Source of the DNA: an uncultured bacterium
GTDB taxonomy: Bacteria > Bacillota > Clostridia > Oscillospirales > Oscillospiraceae
Length of the DNA: 64,000 bases
Reading direction: 5' to 3'
NCBI GenBank assembly: GCA_945873205.1
Contig: CAMCCC010000007.1
Span: 1 to 64,000 of the forward strand
Within the stretch, counting starts at the first letter, position 1. Each line of letters begins with the position of its first letter. Below the pieces are notes generated by a model. The model was not told the origin of the DNA. It made no database searches and worked only from the letters and a program-made list of their open reading frames with translations. This document shows positions 25,370 to 33,799 of the stretch, in pieces. The position numbers and the translations under genes were made by a program.

Positions 25370-26212
25370 TCAGTCCAGCAATTGGCGGGGGAAGCAGGCA
25401 AGCATCTGCCGCTTCTTCTCCTCCACCAGTTCCGCCGTGACGGCCCAGCTGTCCTCAATCTCCCGGAGGCTGGGGGCCGCCTCCTGCCGCAGATCCCGCT
25501 GGATGTGGGGCAGGCCGTAGGCGGAGTAATAGTCGTCAAATTTATAGCCGTCGCCCTTCAGCCGCTCATCAAACACCACATGCATATTGGGCACATGGAA
25601 GCTGTCCGCCACGATCAGGCCGTGGAGGCTGCTGGAAAGCACAGCGCGGCATTGGGCGATCTGCCGCACCACTTCTATGGGGTCATCCTTCACGTTGATC
25701 AGGATGGAATTTTCATATCTGTCCGCCAGGGCCTGGGCCGCCGGGTCCTTCCAATCGCAGATGTGGGGGATCACCCCCAGGTCGTAGCGCTTCTCCGGCA
25801 GCTCATCCAGCAGCCGGTCAGCCAGGATGCCCGCGTCCCCGGTGGGGATGTCCAGGGTCTTGCCGGTCATCCGCTCCACATTCCGGCGGGTCAGTTCCCC
25901 CCGCAGGGCCAGAAATTCCATGTCCCGCTTGAAAAAGCGGCCCTTGCAGTCGTCATAGTTGATAAAGCCGGTGCCCCAGACATATACCTTCGGCTCCCTG
26001 ATGCCGTTAATCAGCTGCTGCAGCTTCATCAGGGGCGTGCCGTGATAGGTGTACATGGCCAGGTGGCTGCCGATGGCGCTGATCTCCCCCTCCAGGAAGG
26101 AGCAGCGCTCCACATCGCAGCCAAAGCAGCGGCGGATCACCAGGTCATTGAGAAGGTCGCCCATGTTGGCAAGCTTGGCGTAATACAGCTTTATGGTCTT
26201 TTCCACCGGCAA
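25370..26212 (-). CDS. Polysaccharide pyruvyl transferase family protein
   Basis: A 280-residue protein. The block YYAKLANMGDLLNDLVIRRCFG, then VWGTGFINY, and the C-terminal CRAVLSSSLHGLIVADSFHVPN with VVFDERLKG are the CsaB/ExoV-type pyruvyltransferase hallmarks. It would move a ketal-linked pyruvate from phosphoenolpyruvate onto a sugar, giving the polymer negative charge. Its position in the middle of the operon supports a cell-surface polymer role. Confidence 0.88.
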   Translation of the reverse strand: MPVEKTIKLYYAKLANMGDLLNDLVIRRCFGCDVERCSFLEGEISAIGSHLAMYTYHGTPLMKLQQLINGIREPKVYVWGTGFINYDDCKGRFFKRDMEFLALRGELTRRNVERMTGKTLDIPTGDAGILADRLLDELPEKRYDLGVIPHICDWKDPAAQALADRYENSILINVKDDPIEVVRQIAQCRAVLSSSLHGLIVADSFHVPNMHVVFDERLKGDGYKFDDYYSAYGLPHIQRDLRQEAAPSLREIEDSWAVTAELVEEKKRQMLACFPRQLLD

Positions 26213-26241
26213 TCCTCCTCCGTTAATTGCTTAATGCTTGC

Positions 26242-27840
26242 TTACATGCCCAAAGCCCGGGTATAGGGCAGGGCGTACAGAAACAGGAAGAAGGCGCCGG
26301 CCAGCAGGCCAAAGCCCAGGTATACCAGCCACATTTTCCTGTCTTTCCGACATTCTTCTTCGTCGCCCTCTGCTATATTGTTTACAAACAGTGCTTCTCT
26401 CTGCCGGCCCTCGCCTTCGCTCACCGGCCGCAGTACAGAACCCAGCACCGCGCCGATGATGCTCATGACAATGCCGATAAAGAAAGCGTCCAGATACACC
26501 GGCGGCGTAATGCCCCGGAGAGCATAGAACATTTTGGAACCAGCGCAGCCCAAAAAGCCCAGAAGCATGCCCAGGTAGGCCCCGCTCTTGCTGAGCTTCC
26601 TGCTCCAGATGCTGCCGATGGCCACCACGCCCCAGGAGCTGGCAATGACCGTGCCGCCGAAATACATAATCACGAAGATCTGCGGCGGGTTCAGATAGGC
26701 CAGTACCAGAATCACCAGGCTGGCCGCAAACATGGCCCAGCGGGACAGGCGAAGCTGCTGCTTATCATCCCGGCCCTTGCGGGGCAGAATGTCGTTGGCC
26801 ACGGAAAAGCCGATCAGGGACAGGAAGGTGGAAGCCGAGGAGATGCCCGCGGCAGTAATGCCGGTAAGCATGGTGATGCCGATAATGGGCGGCAGCACGT
26901 TCATGGCGGCCCAGATCAGGGCCCGGCTGCCCACCAGCTCGCCGTTGATGTTGCGGATAAAGGCGGCGGTAAAATACAGGGAAATGGTCACCGCCATCAC
27001 ACCGATGGAGGACCAGATGGAGGAGCGCATTACCACATGCTCGTCCTTTGCCATCAGGTAGCGGCTGGTCTGCCAGGGGCTGACCGCCACCACCAGGGCC
27101 CAGACAATGCCGTAGGTCACGGCCCAGGCCAGGTTGCTGGCCCCGTCCGGATAGAGATAATCCAGGTTTCCACTCCAGGACAGGATGCCCGGCATACTCT
27201 CGCAGTTGGCAAGCTGCGCGATGCCGCCGAACCAGCCGCCGCCGGCATGGACGATGAAGGGCACCGCAATCAGCGCCGCCAGCAGGAACACCAGGAACAT
27301 AATGGTGTCCGTCAGCAGCACGCCGGGAGAGCCGGCATAGATGGTGAACACCGTAAACGCCAGCCACACGATCACCGCGCAGGTGGGATAGCTGAGGTTG
27401 GTGATGCTGCTCATCAGCGTGGAGACGCCCTGAATGGCGGAGAGCAGGTAGGCGCTGACGGAGACCAGCATGATCACCGCCGAAAGCCGCCGCAGTCCCT
27501 CCGACTGGAAGCGGCTGCCGAAATACTCCGGCAGGGTGTTGGCCTCGCTGCGGCGGATATAGCGGCCAAACAGGCCCGCGCCGTAGATGTAGCCGGTGGC
27601 CTGCAGCACGCCCACAACCACGATGCCCATGAAGAAGCCGTCATAAACCTCCCCGGTGTCCCCCAAAAAGGCGCCGGTGGAGAGGAATGAGGCGATCAGG
27701 GAGCCCACGATCAGCAGCGTGGGCGCATTGCGGCCGGAAACGTAGTAGTCGTTGGTGTTTTTCACCTTTCTGCCTGCCAGGATGCCCACCAGGAAAAACA
27801 CGGCCAGGGAGAAAATGATACCGATGATATAGATGTTCAT
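26242..27840 (-). CDS. Sodium:solute symporter (SSS family)
   Basis: A 532-residue permease with about 13 membrane segments. It has the SSS core: DYYVSGRNAPTLLIVGSLIASFLSTGAFLGDTGEVYDGF, continuing through VSPWQTSRYLMAKDE and GISSASTFLSLIGFSVANDI. I start it at the ATG at 27840, which overlaps the small accessory gene (ATGA). It sits within the surface-polymer operon between pyruvyltransferase and ATP-grasp genes with 29- and 39-base gaps, so it is co-transcribed. It might import an amino acid or carboxylate used by the ligases. The substrate is unknown. Confidence 0.9.
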   Translation of the reverse strand: MNIYIIGIIFSLAVFFLVGILAGRKVKNTNDYYVSGRNAPTLLIVGSLIASFLSTGAFLGDTGEVYDGFFMGIVVVGVLQATGYIYGAGLFGRYIRRSEANTLPEYFGSRFQSEGLRRLSAVIMLVSVSAYLLSAIQGVSTLMSSITNLSYPTCAVIVWLAFTVFTIYAGSPGVLLTDTIMFLVFLLAALIAVPFIVHAGGGWFGGIAQLANCESMPGILSWSGNLDYLYPDGASNLAWAVTYGIVWALVVAVSPWQTSRYLMAKDEHVVMRSSIWSSIGVMAVTISLYFTAAFIRNINGELVGSRALIWAAMNVLPPIIGITMLTGITAAGISSASTFLSLIGFSVANDILPRKGRDDKQQLRLSRWAMFAASLVILVLAYLNPPQIFVIMYFGGTVIASSWGVVAIGSIWSRKLSKSGAYLGMLLGFLGCAGSKMFYALRGITPPVYLDAFFIGIVMSIIGAVLGSVLRPVSEGEGRQREALFVNNIAEGDEEECRKDRKMWLVYLGFGLLAGAFFLFLYALPYTRALGM

Positions 27841-27941
27841 CTGTCTTTCTCCCTTTCCTTTTTCTCCGCAGTGAAGGCCCGGTAGGCAAAGGCGGTGATG
27901 CAAATCCAGAGGCCAAAGGCCACGGAGAGTATGGCTTCCAT
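27837..27941 (-). CDS. 34-residue symporter small accessory protein
   Basis: A single-pass membrane peptide beginning MEAILSVAFGLWICITAFAY and ending in a charged tail (EKKEREKDR). GAAAGGAGCC precedes the ATG, and the stop overlaps the symporter start (ATGA). Tiny hydrophobic proteins encoded directly before SSS symporters are a recognised accessory class and may help assembly or stability. Short, but well supported by ribosome site and coupling. Confidence 0.75.
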   Translation of the reverse strand: MEAILSVAFGLWICITAFAYRAFTAEKKEREKDR

Positions 27942-27980
27942 TCAGGCTCCTTTCTCAGTCTCTTCTATATAAGCTTCTTT

Positions 27981-29036
27981 TTATATTTTCATCAGCACCC
28001 GGTCATAGCGGCCATCCTGCGGCAGGGGCGTCCCCTTCAGCCCCTCGTCAAACAAAGGCTGATAGCCCCAGCCCTCGGTAACCCAGGCATAACTCCGGTA
28101 CTGGGCGGTGTTGAAGCCGGGGATGGTGTTGGCCTCGATCAGCAGCGGCCCCTCCGGCGTGATGGCCATATCCCAACCGATGTTGGAGATTTTGCTGGCC
28201 AGGGGCAGGGCCTTGCGCATCAGCGCCAGACACTCCTGCCAATAGGGCACCTGAAAGCCCTTGAACTGCACCCCGGTGACCGGGTGGGCAGTGTATTCCA
28301 CAAACTGGTTCTGATCCACCGCGTCGGTGATTACCTCGCCGGTACGGATATCGATCATGGCCGTCAGGGCATCCTGGCAGCCGTTGGCAACGCTCTTTTC
28401 AATGGCAGTGGTCAGCACCGGGGCGAACACATAGTTCCCTGCCGGGGAGCTGACGGAATAAAAGCGAATGATGCTCACAGAAGCCGGGTTCATCTTTGCC
28501 ATGGCTTCATGCTGGGTGACGTATTCCTCAACGATGTAGTTCTTCGCCGTGGAGATGAACTCCATGGCGGCTTTGCGATCTTCCGCCGTGGCCGTGGGCA
28601 GCACCTTGATGCCCTTGCCCTGCCCCTTGCAGTTGGGCTTGGCAATGACCCGTCCTTCCTCGCCGGACATTTCCTCCAGCAGCTGCTCCGTCACATCCTG
28701 GGCCAGATAGCAGCGGCGGCCGTAGTAGTCGCTGAACACCTTGGAAAAGATGTATTTGTTGCTGAGGATGCACTTATACCGCCGGTCGGTCAGGTTCTTG
28801 CGAAACTCCGCCCGGGTCCACAGGGTGGAAACGGTCTGCTTCTGCTCCTCTGTCAGGCTGTCATAGCCGATCCATTCATATTCCCCCAGGGAGATGTGGT
28901 TCAGGCGCTTGGCCCTGATGATGTCCTTTTCGATCCAGCGGGGGCTTTTGCCGCATTTTTCGGAATAACTCCGGGCAAATTCCCGGATATGCCGTCTGCC
29001 GGATATGATTCTGCTGATGCCGGTGCTCTCTTTCAT
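27981..29036 (-). CDS. ATP-grasp ligase, sugar-transfer-associated type (3 of 4)
   Basis: A 351-residue paralogue. Recognisable are LNHISLGEYEWIGYDSLTEEQK, GRVIAKPNCKGQGKGIKVL (ATP loop), NYIVEEYVTQHEAMAKMNPASVSIIRF and NIGWDMAITPEGPLLIEANTIPGFN. I use the ATG at 29036 behind GGGGGAGAA. It begins 13 bases after the first gene of the operon ends. The C-terminus differs from the other three, so the acceptor is probably different. Confidence 0.85.
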   Translation of the reverse strand: MKESTGISRIISGRRHIREFARSYSEKCGKSPRWIEKDIIRAKRLNHISLGEYEWIGYDSLTEEQKQTVSTLWTRAEFRKNLTDRRYKCILSNKYIFSKVFSDYYGRRCYLAQDVTEQLLEEMSGEEGRVIAKPNCKGQGKGIKVLPTATAEDRKAAMEFISTAKNYIVEEYVTQHEAMAKMNPASVSIIRFYSVSSPAGNYVFAPVLTTAIEKSVANGCQDALTAMIDIRTGEVITDAVDQNQFVEYTAHPVTGVQFKGFQVPYWQECLALMRKALPLASKISNIGWDMAITPEGPLLIEANTIPGFNTAQYRSYAWVTEGWGYQPLFDEGLKGTPLPQDGRYDRVLMKI

Positions 29037-29049
29037 CTTTTCTCCCCCA

Positions 29050-30132
29050 TCACATTCTCGCAATCAGGTCTTCCAGCTCCTGGCGGCGGCCTGTCTTGGT
29101 CACCATCTGCATCCCGCCCATCTGGGCCGTGCAGTTGGCCTCCACCATGCACCAGCCCCGCTGGGCAGTGTAGGCCAGGTCCCAGCCGCAGTAGTGGTTG
29201 CCGGGCACCATCATGGCCGCCTGCTTCACCATGCTGACCACTTCATCCCAGTGCGGGATCTGGAAGCCCTTAAAGTGCACGCCGGTGTCCGGGTGCGTCT
29301 CATAATAATGGCACTTCTTGTCCTCGCCGTCGGTAAAGATCACCCCGGTCTCCGGGTCGATCAGGGCGCTGATGCCCCCGGCGCTGAAGTTATCAATCAC
29401 GCTCTCATGCTGCCCCACCCGCAGGGTCGGGTGAAACAGCCGCACTTCGCTCTCGCCGTTTTCGCCCTTGATGACAGCGGTAGGGATGCGCAGGGTGTTC
29501 ACGGACTGGGGGTGGATCGCCGCCATCTCCGCGCCCTGCTCTATCAGTTCCTCGATCACGGCGCCGGTGCGGGCATATTCCTGAAAGGCCTCCTCGATGG
29601 AGGCATAGTTTTGGATGCTGTCCATATGTACGCCTTTGCCGAAAGCGGCGTAAATGGGCTTGACAATATATGTTTCATGCTCACTCACAAAGGCGCTAAG
29701 CTGCTGCAAAGCCTCCTCAGTGGCCTCTTTATCCTTGCGGATGCACAGCATATCCCGCTTGAAAAAGTCCTTGAACTTCTTGTAAGTGAGGTATTTGTTT
29801 TCTAGCATATTGGTGTTTTTCGGGTCGTTCATCCGGGGGTAAAAGCTCATTCTTATCCCCTCGGTTATAAAAGATGCCCGATATTCGTCATCTTTCCCCT
29901 CAAACCCGAACTGAAAATACTCATCGTAATAAGAGCCGTATTTCATCAGGCAATGGGTCATGTCCCGCTTCAGCCGCCTGACGTAAGCCTTGTCCTGCAG
30001 CTCCTCCGGGCTTTTGTACTTGCTGATGATCTCATCCATCTGCCGGTGCTTGCGGTGATAATGGTTACACTTACGGTACCAGGTCTTGAAACGGATCTTC
30101 CTGTAAATCTTTCTCCTGAGCTTACGCAGCAC
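29050..30132 (-). CDS. ATP-grasp ligase, sugar-transfer-associated type (4 of 4), operon leader
   Basis: A protein of about 360 residues. It has FFKRDMLCIRKDKEATEE, TYIVKPIYAAFGKGVHM, EELIEQGAEMAAIHPQSVNTLRIPT, DNFSAGGISALIDPETG and YCGWDLAYTAQRGWCMVEANCT. An upstream ATG at 30243 is in frame but lies before the sigma-A promoter at 30181-30209, so it cannot be used. The likely start is the GTG at 30132 (or 30141) after a purine-rich site. The N-terminus is very basic (LRKLRRKIYRKIRFK), possibly membrane-surface binding. First gene of the 11-gene operon. Confidence 0.85.
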   Translation of the reverse strand: MLRKLRRKIYRKIRFKTWYRKCNHYHRKHRQMDEIISKYKSPEELQDKAYVRRLKRDMTHCLMKYGSYYDEYFQFGFEGKDDEYRASFITEGIRMSFYPRMNDPKNTNMLENKYLTYKKFKDFFKRDMLCIRKDKEATEEALQQLSAFVSEHETYIVKPIYAAFGKGVHMDSIQNYASIEEAFQEYARTGAVIEELIEQGAEMAAIHPQSVNTLRIPTAVIKGENGESEVRLFHPTLRVGQHESVIDNFSAGGISALIDPETGVIFTDGEDKKCHYYETHPDTGVHFKGFQIPHWDEVVSMVKQAAMMVPGNHYCGWDLAYTAQRGWCMVEANCTAQMGGMQMVTKTGRRQELEDLIARM

Positions 30133-30180
30133 TGGACACACTCTCTTTCTCTCGTGGAAAAATACTTTAAATACTTTAAC

Positions 30181-30209
30181 AGTATAGCATGGAAAGCAGA
30201 TTATCACAA
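30181..30209 (-). promoter_or_regulatory. Sigma-A promoter of the surface-polymer operon
   Basis: Minus-strand TTGTGA (30204-30209), 17 bases, then TATACT (30181-30186) with an extended TGC just before the -10. The transcript would begin about 40 bases before the GTG start. A direct repeat of ATACTTTAA lies in the leader. Confidence 0.8.
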
Positions 30210-30220
30210 TATGTCGAAAC

Positions 30221-30263
30221 AGGAATTTACTGCCCGTTTTCAACGGACAGTAAATTCCTTTTT
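30221..30263. terminator. Hairpin between the SDR gene and the surface-polymer promoter
   Basis: AGGAATTTACTG (30221-30232) pairs with CAGTAAATTCCT (30248-30259). Inner CCGTT/AACGG can pair too. The T-run is stronger on the plus strand. On the minus strand it follows the SDR stop by about 40 bases and probably ends that gene's transcript. Confidence 0.6.
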
Positions 30264-30300
30264 AAGCGGCATGAACCCACCCTGCCGGTTTCGTGACCGG

Positions 30301-31059
30301 TCAGAGATTGACGGTGCTGGGCCGGTAACCGCCGTCCACCTGAAGCACGGTGCCGGTGACATAGGAGGCCCAGTCAGAGGCCAGGTAGAGCATGGCATAG
30401 GCAATATCCTCCGCCTCCCCCATGCGCTTGAGGGGGATGGAGCTGGAAAAGCTCTTTTTCTCCTGCTCGTTGAGTACCGCCACCATCTCGGTGTTGATGA
30501 CGCCGGGAGCCACCGCGTTGACCCGCACCTTCCAGGGAGCCAGCTCAATGGCCAGGGACTTGGTCAGGCCGATGATGGCCGCCTTGCTGGCGGGATAGGG
30601 GCAGCCCATGCCCGAACCATAGATGCCGGTGACAGAGGCGGTGTTAAGGATGACGCCCCGCTTCTGCTTCTTGAAATAGGGTGTGGCATACTTGCAGAAG
30701 TTGAAAACGCCCTTGACGTTGATATCCATCACCCGCTGGAATTCCTCGCTGGTGGTAAGGGTAATGGGCCGGTCGCTGGAAACGCCGGCAATGTTGGCCA
30801 CGATGTCCACCTTGCCGAAGCGCTGCACCGCCTGCTTATAGACGGCCTTGACGCTTTCAGGATCACGGACGTCGCACTGGCAGCCCAGAAAGGCAGAGCC
30901 GCTCTCTTCCACCCGGGTTTTCAGTTCCTCCATCCGGTCGGTACGGATATCCACGCCTACGATCCTGGCGCCCTGCTCAGCAAAAAGCTCCGCTGTACGG
31001 CGGCCGATGCCGGAGTTCACCCCGGTGATCACCGCCACCTTATCTTGTAATAGCTTCAT
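30301..31059 (-). CDS. Short-chain dehydrogenase, BaiA-like hydroxysteroid dehydrogenase candidate
   Basis: A 252-residue SDR with TGVNSGIG cofactor loop (residues 13-20), the NIAG motif, serine in LNTASVTGIYG, and the YPASK catalytic Tyr-Lys. The start MKLLQDKVAVITG and the middle EEFQRVMDINVKGVF resemble BaiA, the 3alpha-hydroxysteroid dehydrogenase of bile acid dehydroxylation. It lies after BaiE on the same strand but beyond 250 bases and a terminator-like hairpin, so it may be separately expressed. Alternatives are a 7- or 12-hydroxysteroid dehydrogenase. A second BaiA-like gene lies at 38945. Confidence 0.75.
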   Translation of the reverse strand: MKLLQDKVAVITGVNSGIGRRTAELFAEQGARIVGVDIRTDRMEELKTRVEESGSAFLGCQCDVRDPESVKAVYKQAVQRFGKVDIVANIAGVSSDRPITLTTSEEFQRVMDINVKGVFNFCKYATPYFKKQKRGVILNTASVTGIYGSGMGCPYPASKAAIIGLTKSLAIELAPWKVRVNAVAPGVINTEMVAVLNEQEKKSFSSSIPLKRMGEAEDIAYAMLYLASDWASYVTGTVLQVDGGYRPSTVNL

Positions 31060-31125
31060 AGCACCCTTTCCCGCAGGTGAGGCACGCAGCCATCCTGCGC
31101 AAAAAGCAAGATTTTGACAACAAAA

Positions 31126-31157
31126 GTTTTCGCCCTCGGATCACCGCGGGCGAAAAC
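31126..31157 (-). terminator. Terminator-like hairpin after baiE
   Basis: GTTTTCGCCC (31126-31135) pairs perfectly with GGGCGAAAAC (31148-31157). On the minus strand the stem is followed by TTTTGTTGT. A weaker GC-rich hairpin lies at about 31207-31257. The 249-base gap 31060-31308 otherwise holds no gene I can support. Confidence 0.6.
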
Positions 31158-31308
31158 GCTTCTCCCCGAGACAGCGGCTGCGCCGCGTCCCTGGCTTCGG
31201 ATGAACGGAAGCCCTTCCCAGCCCACGCCCCCTTTCGGCGGCGCGGGCCGGGAAGATGGATTTTAATTCACGCTGGGCTTGGTCTGCTGTTTTTGCGGGG
31301 ATTAAGTA

Positions 31309-31839
31309 TTACTTTTTGACGACTTTCTTTTTCTTGGGACGGAACATGTTGATGCGGATGAAATGGGACTTGTCTCTCTGGAAGGACTCCTCATAAATCC
31401 GCAGGTAGCCGGTCTCCTTGATCAGCCACTTGCCGTCCACCTTCTCATACTTGTCGGTGTAGAGAGCGCTGCCCTGGATCTGGAGACCCTCATAGGGATT
31501 GCCCTGGGCGAAGATCAGGTTGTCCTGCAGGTACCAGTGGCCGATGGCCTCGGTATCGCTGACAATGATGATCTCGGGGGTATGGCCCTGATGGAGGGTG
31601 ATCTCGGTCTGGGGCATATTCTCTGCCATGTAGTTGGCCACTTCTTCGGGGCCGTGGAAAGACAGCTTGCCGTCAGAGTAGGAGGTGGTCACATCGGGGT
31701 GGAAGGTGGCCTTCAGGCCTTCCCAGTCCTTGGTGTCCAGGGCGGCGAAGTAACGGCTCTTCAGGGCCTTGATCTCCTCGATATCCTTCAGTCTCTGGAT
31801 TTCCTTCTCAAGAGCTTCCAGACGTTCTTCAACAGTCAT
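31309..31839 (-). CDS. baiE: Bile acid 7alpha-dehydratase BaiE
   Basis: A 176-residue NTF2/SnoaL-fold enzyme that removes the 7alpha-hydroxyl from 3-oxo-Delta4-bile acyl intermediates. Residues known to line the C. scindens BaiE active site occur at the same numbers: Tyr30, Asp35, Tyr54, His83 and Asp106. Arg147 corresponds to Arg146. The N-terminus MTVEERLEALEKEIQRLKDIE and the segment LHQGHTPEI match BaiE closely. It follows baiCD by 37 bases on the minus strand. A basic C-terminal extension (RPKKKKVVKK) goes beyond the usual end. This gene anchors the bai assignment of the locus. Confidence 0.95.
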   Translation of the reverse strand: MTVEERLEALEKEIQRLKDIEEIKALKSRYFAALDTKDWEGLKATFHPDVTTSYSDGKLSFHGPEEVANYMAENMPQTEITLHQGHTPEIIIVSDTEAIGHWYLQDNLIFAQGNPYEGLQIQGSALYTDKYEKVDGKWLIKETGYLRIYEESFQRDKSHFIRINMFRPKKKKVVKK

Positions 31840-31876
31840 GATAAAAACTTCCTTCCTAAAAGTTTACGGTCCGATC

Positions 31877-33799
31877 TTAGATGCGGTATGCAACTGCGTA
31901 AGCGTCAGCGGTAGCATCCAGACCCATGCGGACTTCCTTGGCGTCGCCGATGACATCATAAGCAATGCCCAGCTCCTCGCACTTGGCGGTCAGGTCGGCA
32001 GTGGGGCGGGAAACGGTACCAGTAGCAACCACCAGGGTGTCGAAGTGACGGCTCTTGTCGGAGGTCTTCTTGAACTTATCGGTGAACTTGTAGTTGATGG
32101 TGTGGTCCTCAATGCTGGTGACCTTGGACTTGTTGCTCTTCTTGATGGTCTCGCCGGGATACTCGATATCCAGGAACATGGTGCGCAGCATACCCATATT
32201 GTTGCCAACACGCTTTGCGTCCATCACGCGGACATCCTTGACGCCCTTGCCGATCAGGTACTGAGCGGTCTCGCAGCCGACACCGCCGCCGCCCAGGATG
32301 ACCACTTCGCCCTTGGGCTCCACCTTGCCGGTGAGCACGTCCTCGGCGGTGACAACATCAGCGCTGTCAATGCCGGGGATTTCGGGAGCCACATAGTGGG
32401 CACCGGTAGCGATGACCACATGGTCGGGCTTGACCTCAGCAATCAGCTCAGGAGTCACGGTGACGCCGGTCTTGATCTCGATACCGCGGCGCTGGCACTC
32501 CTTCACTTCCCATTCCACAGCAGCGGCGAACTCCTGCTTCTTGGGGGCGGCGCCGGCCAGAACGAACTGACCGCCGGCCTTCTCGGAGGCTTCATAAATG
32601 GTGGGGTTGTGGCCGCGGGCCTTCAGGAACTGAGCAGTCAGCAGGCCGCCGATGCCGGCGCCGATGACCATCACATTCTTGGGGCTGTCGGTCTTGGGCA
32701 GGCCCTTGTACTCCAGGCAGAGCATGGGGTTACGGGTGCAGGTGATGTGGTTGGCCTTGGGGTCAACGACCTTGTCGTAGCAGCCCTGGGTGCAGCCGAT
32801 GCAGAGACGGATCTCATCGGTGCGGCCTTCCTTGGCCTTGTTGCACCACTCGGGATCGACCAGCTGGCCACGGCCAACGGCGATCATGTCGATCTTGCCT
32901 TCCTCAATGAGCTTGTTGGCCACATCGGGAGTGTTGACACGGCCCACGCCGATGACGGGGATGCTGATGCCGGCCTTGACGGCGGCGATGTTATCCATAT
33001 TGAAGCCCGGCTCCAGATTGTAGGGGGGAACTTCGTAAACGGTGGCAAGGCTCATGGCATTGCCGCGGGAGAGGTCAGCAGCGTCTACGCCGGCCTCGGC
33101 AGCCCAGTTGATGAACTGGATGGTCTCTTCAACGGTGGTGACCTTGGGCATCAGCTCGTCGATGGCGTCCAGACGCATCAGCAGAGGCATATCCTCGGGC
33201 ATGTTGGCACGCATCTCGCGGATGACTTCCAGGTTGAAGCGGCAGCGGTTCTCCAGGCTCTGGTTGCCATACTCGTCAGTACGGTTGTTCAGGCTGGGGT
33301 TCATGAACTCGTGGGGCAGGTAGGTATGGGCGGCATGGAACTCCAGGGCGTCAAAACCGGCCTCCACAGCCAGCTTGGCGGAAGCGCCGTACTGCTTAAT
33401 GATCTCCTGGATACGCTCATGGGTGATGGTATCGGGAGTCTCTCTCTTGTTGGTCTTGTCGAAGAAAGCTTCGGGAACAAAGCCGCCGTGCCAGATCTGG
33501 ACGCAGGCCAGACCGCCGTTGTCATGGATGGCCTTGGTGACCTTCTTCAGTTCTTCGCTGTGGTGCTCGGTGTACAGGCCCAGGTAAAGGTAAGCGTGGG
33601 TCTCGGGGCAGACGCAGGCAGGCTCAACAATGTTCAGAGCGCAGCCGCCGGCAGCACGGGCGGCATGGTAAGCGGCCAGGTCTTCCGCGATGTCGTGCTT
33701 ATTCTTGACCATCTTGGTGTTCATGCCGGGCAGAACAACACGGTTTTTCAGCTCAAGCCCTCTCAGCTTGATAGGAGCAAACAATGCATCGTAGCTCAT
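31877..33799 (-). CDS. baiCD: 3-oxo-Delta4-bile acid oxidoreductase BaiCD
   Basis: A 640-residue Old-Yellow-Enzyme-type NADH:flavin oxidoreductase. The N-terminal FMN barrel (1-330) has FHAAHTYLPHEF with the active-site tyrosine near 160. The 4Fe-4S ligands are Cys333, Cys336, Cys340 and Cys354 (CIGCTQGC). A FAD/NAD domain starts at VMVIGAGIGG (376). The opening LRGLELKNRVVLPGMNTKMVKNKHDI is almost that of C. scindens BaiCD, which handles the 3-oxo-Delta4 bond of 7alpha-hydroxylated bile acyl-CoA. Codon use is strongly biased (AAG, GAG, CTG), as in highly expressed genes. The minus-strand unit is baiCD-baiE. Confidence 0.94.
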   Translation of the reverse strand: MSYDALFAPIKLRGLELKNRVVLPGMNTKMVKNKHDIAEDLAAYHAARAAGGCALNIVEPACVCPETHAYLYLGLYTEHHSEELKKVTKAIHDNGGLACVQIWHGGFVPEAFFDKTNKRETPDTITHERIQEIIKQYGASAKLAVEAGFDALEFHAAHTYLPHEFMNPSLNNRTDEYGNQSLENRCRFNLEVIREMRANMPEDMPLLMRLDAIDELMPKVTTVEETIQFINWAAEAGVDAADLSRGNAMSLATVYEVPPYNLEPGFNMDNIAAVKAGISIPVIGVGRVNTPDVANKLIEEGKIDMIAVGRGQLVDPEWCNKAKEGRTDEIRLCIGCTQGCYDKVVDPKANHITCTRNPMLCLEYKGLPKTDSPKNVMVIGAGIGGLLTAQFLKARGHNPTIYEASEKAGGQFVLAGAAPKKQEFAAAVEWEVKECQRRGIEIKTGVTVTPELIAEVKPDHVVIATGAHYVAPEIPGIDSADVVTAEDVLTGKVEPKGEVVILGGGGVGCETAQYLIGKGVKDVRVMDAKRVGNNMGMLRTMFLDIEYPGETIKKSNKSKVTSIEDHTINYKFTDKFKKTSDKSRHFDTLVVATGTVSRPTADLTAKCEELGIAYDVIGDAKEVRMGLDATADAYAVAYRI

